A stretch of DNA of 64,000 bases from Bog-756 sp963727075. GTDB taxonomy: Bacteria > Actinomycetota > Acidimicrobiia > Acidimicrobiales > RAAP-2. The stretch spans positions 1,736,001-1,800,000 of the forward strand of contig CAVSET010000006.1 of the NCBI GenBank assembly GCA_963727075.1, written 5' to 3'. The notes under the pieces are model-generated. The model was not told the origin of the DNA and ran no database searches. It saw only the letters and a list, made by a program, of their open reading frames with translations. Both the position numbers and the translations under genes were made by a program. Positions 9,383-18,851 of this stretch are shown here, one piece after another (the first letter of the stretch is position 1; the number at the start of each line of letters is the position of its first letter).

Positions 9383-9721
9383 AGCGCCGTTCGAGGCCGG
9401 TGGGCGGCGGCCCCGGGGACCGGCGCGATCGGGTGGCAGATGCACCCGCCGAGTCAGGCGGCCTCCCCCACACACAGGGACGGCTCGCCCTTATCGTGAC
9501 TGTCACCGAGGTCGAAGCTCCGGTCCGGTGACCATTCGGCCACCCGGTCGATCATGGCCCGCCGGGCCTGCTCGCGGCGGTCAGCTGTCGGGTGGCATTC
9601 ATACATGGTGTCGCTCCGTTTCGTGCCTCGGGTGTGTCATGGGCGTGGTGTGGTGCTGCAGTTCGTCGTCGTGGCGGCCAAACCGGGAGGTCGGTGGTCG
9701 GTGGTCGGTGCCGGGTCGGGC
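9383..9721. other. Non-coding stretch
   Basis: No credible reading frame. It holds a short GGTCGGT-type triplication near 9688-9710 but no clear promoter. Confidence 0.5.
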
Positions 9722-9753
9722 ATGCCCCCAACAGAAGATGCCCCCAACAGAAC
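9722..9753. repeat. Two tandem copies of a 16-bp unit
   Basis: ATGCCCCCAACAGAA followed by one variable base occurs twice back to back, with a third ATG starting after it. It lies just beyond the terminator of the small leftward gene. Function unknown. Confidence 0.7.
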
Positions 9754-9775
9754 ATGGCTCCCGATCAAACAAAAA

Positions 9776-9803
9776 AGGAGCCGCTTCGGAAGAAGCGACT
9801 CCT
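9776..9803 (-). terminator. Rho-independent terminator, leftward
   Basis: A 12-bp stem with one C-A mismatch (arms AGGAGCCGCTTC and GAAGCGACTCCT) and a GGAA loop. Read leftward it is followed by TTTTTTGTTTG. It lies 27 bp past the stop of the small leftward CDS. Such T-tract terminators are otherwise absent from this window. Confidence 0.8.
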
Positions 9804-9830
9804 TGACGTCCTGGACCTGGTGGGGTCCGT

Positions 9831-10013
9831 CTAGTCCGTCGAGAGTGCCTCCCGGGCTGCCTTGGCGCTGGATACCAGGGCGTCCTTGCTACAGGCCGTC
9901 GAGAAACCGGCAATGGACACAGCCATTGTGGCGTTGGGCTTGGGCGCCTTGCTCGGCTCCGGCCCGGTCTCAGCCCCGTCGTCGGGGCCCGATGACGTTT
10001 CCCTGCTCCTCAT
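9831..10013 (-). CDS. Small hypothetical protein (60 aa)
   Basis: The frame from the ATG at 10013 encodes a polar N-terminal half (DDGAETGPEPSKAPKP) and an Ala-rich half with MAVSIAGFSTACSKDALVSS. I do not recognise it. Support comes from AGGAGGTG about 30 bp upstream and from a strong terminator immediately downstream on the same strand. A GTG inside that GGAGGTG region could start it slightly earlier. It is antisense to nothing known, and the divergent neighbour is the MFS gene. Confidence 0.5.
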   Translation of the reverse strand: MRSRETSSGPDDGAETGPEPSKAPKPNATMAVSIAGFSTACSKDALVSSAKAAREALSTD

Positions 10014-10136
10014 GCCCCCCCATTGTAGCGGCACCTCCTGCCACCATGGCAGCATTCGGGGGACATTTCTGTTAAATCCCCGCACGGGGGCCCGTCGGTG
10101 CAGGATGCAGGGGGTGCCGGCCGTTACCGTGGCCGG

Positions 10137-11436
10137 GTGGCCCGCTTCGTCGTCGACATCGCCCCGTTGCGGAGGCACCGGCACTTCCGCCGGCTCTGGG
10201 CCGGCCAACTCGTCTCCGGCATGGGCTCGCAGCTCACGTTGGTGGCGGTGGCCTTCGAGGCCTACGGGCTCACCCACTCGACGCTGGTGGTCGGGCTCAT
10301 CGGGCTGGTCCAGCTGGTGCCGTTGCTGGCCGGCGCGCTCTGGGGCGGCGCCCTGGCCGACGCCATGGACCGCAGGACCGTCCTCGTTCTCACTCAGGTG
10401 GCCATGGCCGCGGCGGTCGGCGGCCTGGTGGCCAACGCCTCCTCCTCGCACCCGGCGGTGTGGCCGCTGTTCGCCTGCACCGCGGCAAACGCCGGGTTCC
10501 AGGGGGTCGACTGGCCGGCCCGGCGGGCGGCCTTGCCCATGCTGGTCGACGAGCAGGAGGTGACCCCGGCCATCGCCCTGCAGACCGCCATCCAGCAGCT
10601 GGCCTTGGTGGCCGGGCCCGCCCTGGCCGGTGTGCTCATCGCCACCATCGGCCTCGAGCGCGGTGTACGGCATCGACGTGGCCACCTTCGGCGTGGCCCT
10701 CGTGGCGGCGCTCCTGCTTCCCTCACTCGTCCCGAGTGGAGGAGGTACGCCCATGGGTCTCCGGTCGATGGCCGAGGGGTTCCGGCACCTCCGAGGTCAA
10801 CGCTTGCTGTCGGCCACCTACTGGATCGACCTCAACGCCATGATCTTCGGCATGCCGAGGGCGGTCTTCCCGGCCCTCGGCGTCGGCCTGTTCGGCGGGG
10901 GTGCCGGGGTGGTCGGATTGCTCTATGCCGCCCCCGGAGCGGGAGCGCTCCTCGGATCGCTGTTCACGGGCTGGTGCTCCCGGGTCCGCCGCCAGGGCCG
11001 GGCCATTGCCGCTTGCGTGGTGGTATGGGGAGTGACGATCGCGCTCTTCGGTGTGATCCCCGTGCTCTGGATCGGGTTGGTGCTGCTGGCCCTGGCCGGG
11101 GCGGCCGACGTCATCTCGGCCGTGTTCCGCCAGGCGGTGCAGCAGCGGACCGTGCCCGACCACCTACAGGGACGGCTGTCGGGCACGTTCTTCGCGGTGG
11201 TGGCGGGGGGCCCGAGGCTCGGGGACGCCGAGACCGGGCTGGCGGCCGCCATCGGAGGGCCGCAATTCGCGGTGTGGTCGGGGGGCCTGGCCTGCGTGGC
11301 CGGTGTGGGCATCCTGCTCTGGCGAGTGCCTGAGCTGTGGCGTGACCGCGGGGGTGGTCCGCCACTCAGCGCCGACGCGGAGAGGGAGGCCATCGCCGAG
11401 GTCACGACGGAGCTGGGTGAGGGCGAGCCCTTGTAG
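10137..11436 (+). CDS. MFS transporter, frameshifted near 10656
   Basis: About 432 aa with 12 predicted helices when the frames are joined. The N-terminal half (GTG at 10137, HRHFRRLWAGQLVSGMGSQL, then the loop GGALADAMDRR) belongs to the EntS-like exporter group. The second half restarts at AVYGIDVATFGVAL and continues to DRGGGPPLSAD. The switch is in GGCCTCGAGCGCGG, and removing the G after CTC restores one frame. It likely exports a small hydrophobic compound or siderophore-like molecule. No substrate evidence. Confidence 0.8.
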
Positions 11437-11462
11437 CTCGGGCCCCCGAGGGAGGTCCCGGG

Positions 11463-12044
11463 TCAGACCTTGGCCAGGCGGCGTAGCTGGAACGAGAGGG
11501 TGATCTCCAACAACCCGTAGATGATCAGCCAGATCCCCATGATCACCGCCAAGGCGGTCAAGGTGAGGTTGGGCCAGACCAGGGTCACCACGCCGGCGGC
11601 GAAGGCCAACACCCCCATGGCCACCCGCCAAGCTCGAGCCGGCGCGCCGTAGTCGCTGTAGGCGGTGAAGAACTCGATGATCCCCCCGACCACCCAGAAC
11701 AGCCCGATGAGAAAAGCCAGGGTGGTGACGGTCTCGTTGGTGCGGTGGAGGAAGAGGATGCCGACGATGACCGAGACCAGGCCGAGCAGGGCAATCAGCC
11801 ACCGCGTCCCCGCGGTGTCCTCGCGGTCGGCGATGGCCATCACGATCCGGAACAGGCCGGCCACGAACAGCCAGATGCCCAAGACGATGGCAAAGGCGTA
11901 GATGGTGTCCCTCGGGCGCACGGTGACCACCACCCCGAGGAGCAGGGTCACCACGCCGAAGAACAGGACCCAGCCCCATGACTTCCCGATGACTCGCAGG
12001 ATGTCACGCTCGTCGGGTGTGACGCTTCCGCCTGGGGTGGACAT
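11463..12044 (-). CDS. HdeD-family (DUF308) membrane protein
   Basis: 193 aa with about six short hydrophobic helices in pairs, starting WGWVLFFGVVTLLLGVVV. This is the DUF308 repeat pattern of HdeD-like proteins, which in enterobacteria are linked to acid stress. The role in actinobacteria is unknown. ATG at 12044 sits behind GGGAGGTTG, which fixes the start. The gene stands alone, convergent with the MFS gene. Confidence 0.85.
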   Translation of the reverse strand: MSTPGGSVTPDERDILRVIGKSWGWVLFFGVVTLLLGVVVTVRPRDTIYAFAIVLGIWLFVAGLFRIVMAIADREDTAGTRWLIALLGLVSVIVGILFLHRTNETVTTLAFLIGLFWVVGGIIEFFTAYSDYGAPARAWRVAMGVLAFAAGVVTLVWPNLTLTALAVIMGIWLIIYGLLEITLSFQLRRLAKV

Positions 12045-12178
12045 AGCAACCTCCCTGTCACGCCGGGGGGCCGACTTGAGCAGGCCCGATGGGCCATGTG
12101 GCCTCGGGGACCACCTTAGGTCCGGGCCCGGGCGGCATGGCGGACCAGCCGCTCGTGGTCGCGCCGCCGGGCCGCCGG

Positions 12179-13078
12179 TCAGGCCGCCCGGGTGGTGGCC
12201 CCGTCGACCAGCTGCTCGCTCACCGACCACAGCCGGGCGGCGGCGGCCTCGTCCCGCGCCGCCGCCGACGGGGACCGGGGCTTGCACTTGACGAAGTACT
12301 GGCCGGTGACCCCGGCCACGTCAGGCGATGAGGCCAGGTACACCGAAGTGCGCGCCCCCTTCTCCGGGGTGAGGATGAAGGGCTTGATCACCTTCACCCC
12401 GAAGGCCAGCAGACCCGAGGCGTCGTCGTCACGGGCGAACCCGGTCGCCACCGTGCCGGGGTGGAGCGAGTTGGCCGTGACCCCGGAGCCGGCCAGGCGT
12501 CGGGCCAGCTCGGTGGTGAAGAGGATGTTGGCCAGCTTCGAGCGACCGTAGGCCTGCATCCCGGCGTAGCCGCGCTCGGACTGGAGGTCGTCGAAGTCGA
12601 GGCCGCGGCGGGCCGACCGATGGGCGGTCGAGGCCACGGTGACGACGCGGGCCGGGGCGGACGCCTGGAGTCGCCCGGTCAGCTCCCGGGTGAGCAGGAA
12701 CGGACCGAGGTGGTTGGTGGCGAAGGTGGTCTCGAACCCGTCCGTCGTCTCGGTCCGGTGCGACAGCACCAACCCAGCGTTGTTGACCAGCACATGGATC
12801 TGCTCGCAGGCGTCGAGGAGCTGACGGGCGCCGGCCCGCACCGAGGCCAGATCAGCCAGGTCGAACACCACCAGGTCGACCTGGTCCGACCGGCTGGCCC
12901 GACGGATGTCCTCCACGGCTTGACGGCCCCGGGCCTCGTGGCGGGCGGTGATGACGGTGCGGGCGCCGGCCGCGGCCAGGGCCACCGCGGTGGCCTTCCC
13001 CACGCCCGAGTTGGCGCCGGTGATGACGACCGTCCGCCCCTCCATGGGCGCCGCTCGGTGGGATCGTCTCGGGCTCAT
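12179..13078 (-). CDS. SDR oxidoreductase, retinol-dehydrogenase-like
   Basis: 299 aa. TGANSGVGKA near residue 19 binds NAD(P), LVNNAGLVL follows, then TVASTAHRS (catalytic Ser) and YGRSKLANILF (Tyr/Lys), a layout typical of the WWOX/retinol-dehydrogenase-like SDR group. The C-terminus has TGQYFVKCKP. The ATG at 13078 is preceded by AGAGGAGGCGGCC. The true substrate is unknown. It is divergently arranged with the iron-type importer, whose promoter region it shares. Confidence 0.87.
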   Translation of the reverse strand: MSPRRSHRAAPMEGRTVVITGANSGVGKATAVALAAAGARTVITARHEARGRQAVEDIRRASRSDQVDLVVFDLADLASVRAGARQLLDACEQIHVLVNNAGLVLSHRTETTDGFETTFATNHLGPFLLTRELTGRLQASAPARVVTVASTAHRSARRGLDFDDLQSERGYAGMQAYGRSKLANILFTTELARRLAGSGVTANSLHPGTVATGFARDDDASGLLAFGVKVIKPFILTPEKGARTSVYLASSPDVAGVTGQYFVKCKPRSPSAAARDEAAAARLWSVSEQLVDGATTRAA

Positions 13079-13143
13079 GGCTGGCCGCCTCCTCTGCGGG
13101 TCGGTGTGGGCCAAAGACTACGTCTCCTGGGCTCACACCCTGG

Positions 13144-13173
13144 TTGACAGAGGATATTCGGTATACCTAATCT
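13144..13173 (+). promoter_or_regulatory. Candidate promoter with DtxR/IdeR-like half-sites
   Basis: TTGACA at 13144-13149 and TAATCT at 13168-13173 (18-bp spacing) resemble sigma-70 elements in an AT-rich island. The right half TATACCTAA overlaps the -10 region and matches the DtxR/IdeR half-site at most positions. A second TACCTTA lies about 20 bp further on. Position in front of an iron-type importer fits iron repression, but the left half-site is poor. Confidence 0.4.
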
Positions 13174-13244
13174 TTTTTGTGATTGATACCTTATGTTGTC
13201 GATGTACCCAGTCGTGGAGTCGTGCCTGACTCCAAACCCTCCCC

Positions 13245-13276
13245 GCGGGACCGGGCCCCCGGGGGCCGGATCCCGC
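13245..13276. repeat. 32-bp imperfect palindrome in the importer leader
   Basis: Arms GCGGGACCGGGCCCCC and GGGGGCCGGATCCCGC pair at 14 of 16 positions with no loop spacer. It ends 20 bp before the ATG of the binding-protein gene. It could form a strong hairpin in the mRNA leader or serve as a protein site. Confidence 0.6.
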
Positions 13277-13296
13277 AGCCCGGAACGAGGTAGTCG

Positions 13297-14370
13297 ATGC
13301 GCGACCGAGCCCAGGGCCGACACCACCGCGGACGACCACGAATCCCATGGCCCGGGCGCGGCGGCGTCGCCACGACGGTCGCCGTCGTGGCGGTGGCCCT
13401 CTTCGCCGGGGCCTGCAGCTCGTCGAGTGGCGCCGGCGGCACGACCCTCACCCTCTACAACGGCCAACACGAACAGACGACGGACGCCCTGGTGAAGGCG
13501 TTCGAGAAGCAGTCCGGCATCAACGTGTCGGTGCGCAACGACAGCGAGTCGGTGCTCGTGAACCAGATCGAGACGGAAGGGTCGGCATCTCCAGCCGATG
13601 TCATCTACACCGAGAACTCCCTCGCCCTCGAGCAACTGCAGAGCAAGGACCTGCTGGCGGCGATCGATCCGTCGACCCTCGCCGCCGTACCGGCCCGGTA
13701 CAGCTCACCGACGGGGCACTGGGTCGGCGTGTCGGCCCGGGTCAGCGTGATGATCTACAACACCGGGCGCCTGACCCCGGCCGAACTGCCCACGTCGGTG
13801 ATGGACCTGGCCCTCCCGGCGTGGAAGGGGAAGCTGGGCCTGGCCCAGGGGGAGGTCGACTTCTTCCCCATCGTGGCGTCGATCATCCACGACCACGGCC
13901 CGGCGGCGGCGGCGTCGTGGCTGGCCGGGGTCAAGAACAACGCCGGCGGCAACATCTACCCCAACAACGAGACCCTGACCAGCGAGGTCAACAACGGACA
14001 GGTCGAGATCGGGATCATCAATCACTACTACTGGTACCGCCTGCGGGCCGAAGGGGGAGCGGGGGCTACGGGCGTCGCCACCTTTGCCCCCAGAGATCCG
14101 GGATACATCATCAACGTGTCCGGTGCCGGCGTCCTGGCCTCGAGCAAGGAGCAGACCGCCGCCCAGCGGTTCGTGGCCTTTCTGGTCAGCCGTCAGGGCC
14201 AGGAGATCGTGGGCCGGAGCGACAGCTTCGAGTACCCCCTTGGTTCGGGGGTGACGACGGCGAAGCAGCTACCGCCCTTCGACGGCCTGCAGCCCTCCCC
14301 CCTCACCGTCGGCCAGCTCGGAGAGGGCGCGGCCGCGCTCGCCCTGCTGCAACAAGCCGGACTGGCATGA
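13297..14370 (+). CDS. Iron(III)-type ABC transporter substrate-binding lipoprotein
   Basis: 357 aa. A basic N-terminus and hydrophobic helix end in the lipobox LFAGAC, so the mature protein is anchored at Cys. The body (LTLYNGQHEQTTDALVKAF) and the later VYTENS-like VIYTENSLALEQL and INHYYWYRLRAEGG match the FbpA/FutA family, where the Tyr pair in the YYWYR region binds ferric iron. The ATG follows GAACGAGGTAG. Permease and ATPase genes follow directly. Confidence 0.88.
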   Translation: MRDRAQGRHHRGRPRIPWPGRGGVATTVAVVAVALFAGACSSSSGAGGTTLTLYNGQHEQTTDALVKAFEKQSGINVSVRNDSESVLVNQIETEGSASPADVIYTENSLALEQLQSKDLLAAIDPSTLAAVPARYSSPTGHWVGVSARVSVMIYNTGRLTPAELPTSVMDLALPAWKGKLGLAQGEVDFFPIVASIIHDHGPAAAASWLAGVKNNAGGNIYPNNETLTSEVNNGQVEIGIINHYYWYRLRAEGGAGATGVATFAPRDPGYIINVSGAGVLASSKEQTAAQRFVAFLVSRQGQEIVGRSDSFEYPLGSGVTTAKQLPPFDGLQPSPLTVGQLGEGAAALALLQQAGLA

Positions 14371-14409
14371 CCGGGCTCCCGGGCCGGCCGTCGGGCCCGT
14401 GACGCAGCC

Positions 14410-16011
14410 ATGACCCTGGCGGCCCCGACCCAGACCCAGCTCGACCTGGGCGAGCCGCGCCTGCCCGGGGTGCCGGCGCGAACGCGGACCCCCGTGCTCC
14501 TCTGGATCTGCGCCCTGGCCGTCGCCGCCCTGCTCGCCCTCCCCCTCGTCTACGTGGTGGTCCAGGCGTCGCAGATCGGATGGTCGGACATCGTCCACCT
14601 GGTGCTCCGCCGGTTCACCCTCGGATTGCTCTGGAACACGGTGCGGCTGTCGGCCGTGGTGACCGTGGCCTGCGCCGCCATCGGAACGGCCACCGCCTGG
14701 CTGGTGGAAAAGACCGATCTGCCCGGTCGGCGGTTCTGGGCGGTGGCGGTGGTGCTACCGGTGGCCATCCCGGACTTCGTCACCGGCTTCGGCTGGGTGT
14801 CCGTGGCCCCGAGTGTCCACGGGTTCCCCGGGGCCGTGCTGGTCATGACCCTCGCCCTCTACCCTCTCGTCTACCTCCCGGTGGCGGCCTCGTTCCGCGG
14901 CGCCGACCCGGGCCAGGAGGAGGTGGCCCGCTCACTCGGGCTGTCCCGGTGGCGGACCTTCTGGCGGGTCACGCTGGCCCAGGCCCGGCCGGCCCTGCTC
15001 GGCGGTTGCGTCCTGGTCTCCCTGGCCCTGCTGGCCGAGTACGGGGCCTTCGAGGTCCTCCGGTACCAGACCCTCACGACGGAGATCTTCTTCGAGTCGC
15101 AGCGGAGCTACAACCTCCCGGTCGCCTCGTCGCTGGCCCTCATCCTGGTGGTCATCAGCCTCGCCGTGCTGGGCGGCGATGTCCTGGCCCGCGGCCGGGG
15201 CCGGGTGACCCGCACCACCGCGGCGGTGCGCAGCCCGCGCTTCCACCGCCTGGGCCCGGTCACCGTGCCCGCCCTGGTCGGCCTGGGTGCGCTCGTCGGC
15301 CTGGCCCTCGGGGTCCCGGTGGGAGTCGTCCTCTACTGGTCGGTGCAGGGTGGGACCACCACCCTGCCCGCCTCCGCCTCGGTCGGAGGGGCCGCCCTGA
15401 CCACGGCCGGCTATGCCGCCGCGGCCGGTGTCCTCGCCACCGCCCTGGCCTTCCCGGTGGCCCTACTGGCGGTGCGGCACCCGCGGCGGTCGACGATCGC
15501 CCTCGAGCGCGGCACGTTCGTGGTCCAGGCCGTACCCGGGCTCATCATCGCCCTCGCCCTCGTCTACTTCTCGATCCGGGCGGTGCAACCGCTCTACCAG
15601 AGCACGCCACTGCTCATCATCGGGTACGCCATCATGTTCTTCCCCCTGGCCCTGGTGGCGGTGCGCACGTCGGTCGCCCAGGCGCCCCTGGCCCTCGAGG
15701 ACGTGGCCCGCTCGCTCGGCCGCCGCCGGTTGGTGGTCTGGTGGCGGGTGGTGCTGCCCCTGGTCGGTCCCGGGCTCGCCGCCGGGTTCTGCCTGGTGTT
15801 CCTCTCGACCGTCACCGAGCTCACCCTCACGTTGGTGCTGGTACCGACGGGCGTGCAGACGCTGGCCACCCAGTTCTGGGCCTTCACCACCAACCTGTCG
15901 TACGCCGCGGCCGCACCCTATGCCGGGCTGATGATCCTGATCGCGGTGGTGCCGAGCTATATCCTCGGGCGATGGTTCGACCGGTTGCCGGCGCGAGCGG
16001 AGCGTCGGTGA
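14410..16011 (+). CDS. Iron(III)-type ABC transporter permease (two-domain)
   Basis: 533 aa, about 12 transmembrane helices, made of two BPD-type permease halves. The EAA-like loops are visible as EEVARSLGLSRWRTFWRVTLAQARPAL and LEDVARSLGRRRLVVWWRVVLPLVGPGL. The fused arrangement is typical of FbpB-like ferric importers. It starts 39 bp after the binding-protein stop. The C-terminal stop overlaps the ATPase GTG by 4 bp, so the three proteins are made from one transcript. Confidence 0.88.
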   Translation: MTLAAPTQTQLDLGEPRLPGVPARTRTPVLLWICALAVAALLALPLVYVVVQASQIGWSDIVHLVLRRFTLGLLWNTVRLSAVVTVACAAIGTATAWLVEKTDLPGRRFWAVAVVLPVAIPDFVTGFGWVSVAPSVHGFPGAVLVMTLALYPLVYLPVAASFRGADPGQEEVARSLGLSRWRTFWRVTLAQARPALLGGCVLVSLALLAEYGAFEVLRYQTLTTEIFFESQRSYNLPVASSLALILVVISLAVLGGDVLARGRGRVTRTTAAVRSPRFHRLGPVTVPALVGLGALVGLALGVPVGVVLYWSVQGGTTTLPASASVGGAALTTAGYAAAAGVLATALAFPVALLAVRHPRRSTIALERGTFVVQAVPGLIIALALVYFSIRAVQPLYQSTPLLIIGYAIMFFPLALVAVRTSVAQAPLALEDVARSLGRRRLVVWWRVVLPLVGPGLAAGFCLVFLSTVTELTLTLVLVPTGVQTLATQFWAFTTNLSYAAAAPYAGLMILIAVVPSYILGRWFDRLPARAERR

Positions 16012-17072
16012 CCGGCCTCGGCCTCCGTGACCTGCACAAGTCGTTCGGACCCCAGCGCGTGCTCAACGGCGTGGACCTCGAGGTGCCGGTCGGGTCGCTG
16101 ACCGCCATCCTCGGTCCCTCGGGCAGCGGGAAGACGACCCTCTTGCGGGTGGTGGCCGGGTTCGAGCGCGCGGATGCCGGCGAGGTGACCATCGGCGGCC
16201 GGGTGGTGGAGGACTCGGGACGCGCCCTCCCGCCCGAACAGCGGGGCATCGGCTACGTCCCCCAGGAGGGATCGCTGTTCCCCCACCTCACCGTGGCGGC
16301 CAATGTCGCCTTCGGCGTCCGCGGCCCCAAGCGAAGGCGGGCCGCCCAACGGGTCGGGGAGCTGCTGGAGATGGTCGGGCTGACCGGCCTGGGGGGTCGG
16401 TACCCCCACGAGCTCTCGGGTGGGCAGCAGCAGCGCGTGGCCCTGGCCCGGGCCCTGGCCATCGGACCGGCCTTGGTCCTCCTGGACGAGCCGTTCTCCT
16501 CGCTCGATGCCGGCCTGCGGTCGAGCGTCCGGTCGGACGTGCAGGACGTGCTGCGGGCGGGGGGGATCACGGCCGTGCTGGTGACCCACGACCAGGACGA
16601 AGCCCTGTCGATGGCCGACCAGGTGGCGGTGATTCGTGACGGCACCATCGGTCAGCGCGGGACGCCCCAGGAGCTCTACGACCATCCGGTGGATCCGGCC
16701 ATGGCCCGGTTCCTCGGCGACGCCAACCTGGTGGCCGCCACGGTCGACGGCGACCGGGTGCTGACTCCGTTCGGGCCGCTCGAGCTCCGCCTCCATCCCC
16801 GCGCTCCGGCCTCGGCCGGACCGGCCGTGGCGCTGGTCCGGCCGGAGCAGCTCATCCTCTCCACCGAGGTGCGGGGGACGGGGTTGCGGGCCAGCGTGGT
16901 CCGCACCCAGTTCCACGGCCACGACACGGTGATCACGGTCGATCCCCAGGGATCGCCCGAGGCGGCACCCATCACCGTGCGGGCCGAAGGGGACCTGGTG
17001 GTGGCGAACGGGACCGAGGTCGAGATCACCGCCGACGGGTCGGCGGTCGCCTGGCCGGCCCGGGCGGGTTGA
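16008..17072 (+). CDS. Iron(III)-type ABC transporter ATP-binding protein
   Basis: 354 aa. Walker A GPSGSGKT is near residue 36, Q-loop VPQEGSLFPH, signature LSGGQQQRVALARAL, Walker B LVLLDEPFSSLD and H-loop VTHDQDEAL. A C-terminal TOBE-like regulatory domain follows (VALVRPEQLILS). It energises the permease upstream. GTG at 16008 overlaps the permease TGA. The long upstream extension of the frame is only antisense-free read-through of the permease gene. Confidence 0.9.
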   Translation: MTGLGLRDLHKSFGPQRVLNGVDLEVPVGSLTAILGPSGSGKTTLLRVVAGFERADAGEVTIGGRVVEDSGRALPPEQRGIGYVPQEGSLFPHLTVAANVAFGVRGPKRRRAAQRVGELLEMVGLTGLGGRYPHELSGGQQQRVALARALAIGPALVLLDEPFSSLDAGLRSSVRSDVQDVLRAGGITAVLVTHDQDEALSMADQVAVIRDGTIGQRGTPQELYDHPVDPAMARFLGDANLVAATVDGDRVLTPFGPLELRLHPRAPASAGPAVALVRPEQLILSTEVRGTGLRASVVRTQFHGHDTVITVDPQGSPEAAPITVRAEGDLVVANGTEVEITADGSAVAWPARAG

Positions 17073-17115
17073 ACCCGCGCCGGCGGACCTCGGGCGGACG
17101 GTCAGACGCCGGGAG

Positions 17116-17985
17116 TCACACGGCCACGACGGCCACCGATCCGAGGGCGGTCATACGACCATCGTGGCCGAGGTCGTGCACGGCCACCCGCACCAGGGTG
17201 CGGCCCGGGCCGCCCCCGAGCACCTGGCACCGGGCCTCGACCGGGCCCACACGGATCGGTTGCAGGTAGTGGAGCACCATGTCGGCGGCGGCCAGCGAGT
17301 CGGCCGCACCCCGGACTTCGGACCGGTGGGCCTCGACGGATCGGCACGCAGCCACCTCGGCCAGCGTGGCCACGGCCCCGCCGTGGAGGATCCCCCACGG
17401 GTTTCGCAAGTGGTCGGCCAGCACCAGCGTGGTGACCGGACCGGCGCCCGCCTCGATGCAGAAGAAGCCCTCGGGCGTCGGCGGCTCCGATCGGGGTGCG
17501 GGCATCGGGGTCGAGTACGGCCGCTCGAAATGGAGGTCCCGATCACCGGGGTCGAGCACGGCGCAGGTCATGGTGGCGACGGCCACCCGACGGTCACCAT
17601 CGCCCTCGTCGACCACCTCGAGGCCGGACACCACCGAATTGCGCCCACGGCGCAGGATGCGTCCGTGCAACCGGAGCGGGCCCGTCTGGGCGAGGCCGCC
17701 CACGGTGGCCGTCATCGACGTCGTGACGATCCACCGGGGCAGCACTGACAGGCCGGAGAGCAGACCGCCCAGCGAGTCGAGGCTGGTCAACAGAGCCCCG
17801 CTCCCCAGACCCCCGGCCGCGTTCTGCAGGTGGTCGTCCACCGGCACCCGGCCACCGATCTCGGAGAACCCCTCGGCGCCGCCGGCCGGCGGGATCTCCC
17901 ACCGCTGCAGGCGGAAGTACTCGGCCACATGGCGGCGGCGGTCGATGGGCTCGTCGCCGCCCTCGCCGCTCACCACCGGGCTCAT
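17116..17985 (-). CDS. Acyl-CoA thioesterase-like protein with two hotdog domains
   Basis: 289 aa. The C-terminal half has NPWGILHGGAVATLAEVAA, the helix-capping motif of PaaI-type hotdog thioesterases. The N-terminal half (NAAGGLGSGALLTSLDSLGG) is a divergent copy in which the HGG motif is degraded. Such double-hotdog proteins hydrolyse or hydrate acyl-CoAs. Its ATG overlaps the stop of the upstream double-hotdog gene by 4 bp. Confidence 0.8.
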   Translation of the reverse strand: MSPVVSGEGGDEPIDRRRHVAEYFRLQRWEIPPAGGAEGFSEIGGRVPVDDHLQNAAGGLGSGALLTSLDSLGGLLSGLSVLPRWIVTTSMTATVGGLAQTGPLRLHGRILRRGRNSVVSGLEVVDEGDGDRRVAVATMTCAVLDPGDRDLHFERPYSTPMPAPRSEPPTPEGFFCIEAGAGPVTTLVLADHLRNPWGILHGGAVATLAEVAACRSVEAHRSEVRGAADSLAAADMVLHYLQPIRVGPVEARCQVLGGGPGRTLVRVAVHDLGHDGRMTALGSVAVVAV

Positions 17986-18851
17986 GGCCCCACCGGGGCC
18001 GCACCGACCTGGATCACGGTGGTCAACCGGTCGCCGGCCCCCGCGTCGAGCAGCTCGACGAGGGCGCTGCCACCGGCCGGTCCGCCGGGTGGCCCGAGCA
18101 CCGACGAGCGCGAGACGATCGGCCCGACCCTTCCCAACGCCAGGTAGGCCAGGCGCAGATCGCGTACCACCGGCTCGGTCCCGGTCCGGCCGGCCGCCCC
18201 CAGGGCGGCGGCCCCCGCCACCTCACCGAGCAGAGCCATGACCCCGCCCTGCACCGCGCCGAACGAGTTGTAGAGGTACTCGTGCACGGGCATTGCCACG
18301 GCTCCGCCGGGCGGGTCCGTCACCGAGATGGAGAGCGCGTCGACGATGGGACGGTCGAATCCCTGGCCGCGCAGGCTCCAGCGGTCGGGCAGCCCGGCCG
18401 GCACGTCGAGCGTCGAGGTGGGACTGCGTCCGGGGAGGATGGCGAAGGTCATAGTGGCCCAGGCCCCCGGGTCCGCGTCGCGGTCGGCGCCGTTGGGGAA
18501 TGGTCCTTCGGGGCGGTCGAAGACCACGGCCTCGAGGACCAGGGTGGTGTGTCCTCTCCGAACCACCGTGCCCTGCGCTTCCACCACCGGCCCGACCAGC
18601 GGGCGCACCACCTGCAGGGTGAGGTCGGCGGTCGCCAACCAGTCCGGGGGGTCGACCATTCGTAGGGCGGCCACGCCGCCCACCACGTCGACCAGCGTGG
18701 CCAGCACCCCGGCCCGCACGCCCCCGTCGGCCCCGGTGATCTCCGGGGTCACCCGGGTGCGCGCCACGGCGCGGCCCGGGGCCACAGCCTCGGTCTCGAG
18801 GCCGAGGTCACCGAGGAAGTGGCCGGACGGAGGGTAACCGCCGTCAGGCAC
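17982..18851 (-). CDS. Second double-hotdog thioesterase-like protein
   Basis: 289 aa, the same length as its downstream neighbour. The two halves are GGVRAGVLATLVDVVGG and FGAVQGGVMALLGEVAG, both in the position of the hotdog helix. Neither half has the full His-Gly-Gly of PaaI enzymes, so it may be a binding or structural subunit. GTG at 18851 begins immediately after the TGA of the upstream SDR (no gap). The two proteins probably work together on one acyl-CoA. Confidence 0.75.
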   Translation of the reverse strand: MPDGGYPPSGHFLGDLGLETEAVAPGRAVARTRVTPEITGADGGVRAGVLATLVDVVGGVAALRMVDPPDWLATADLTLQVVRPLVGPVVEAQGTVVRRGHTTLVLEAVVFDRPEGPFPNGADRDADPGAWATMTFAILPGRSPTSTLDVPAGLPDRWSLRGQGFDRPIVDALSISVTDPPGGAVAMPVHEYLYNSFGAVQGGVMALLGEVAGAAALGAAGRTGTEPVVRDLRLAYLALGRVGPIVSRSSVLGPPGGPAGGSALVELLDAGAGDRLTTVIQVGAAPVGP

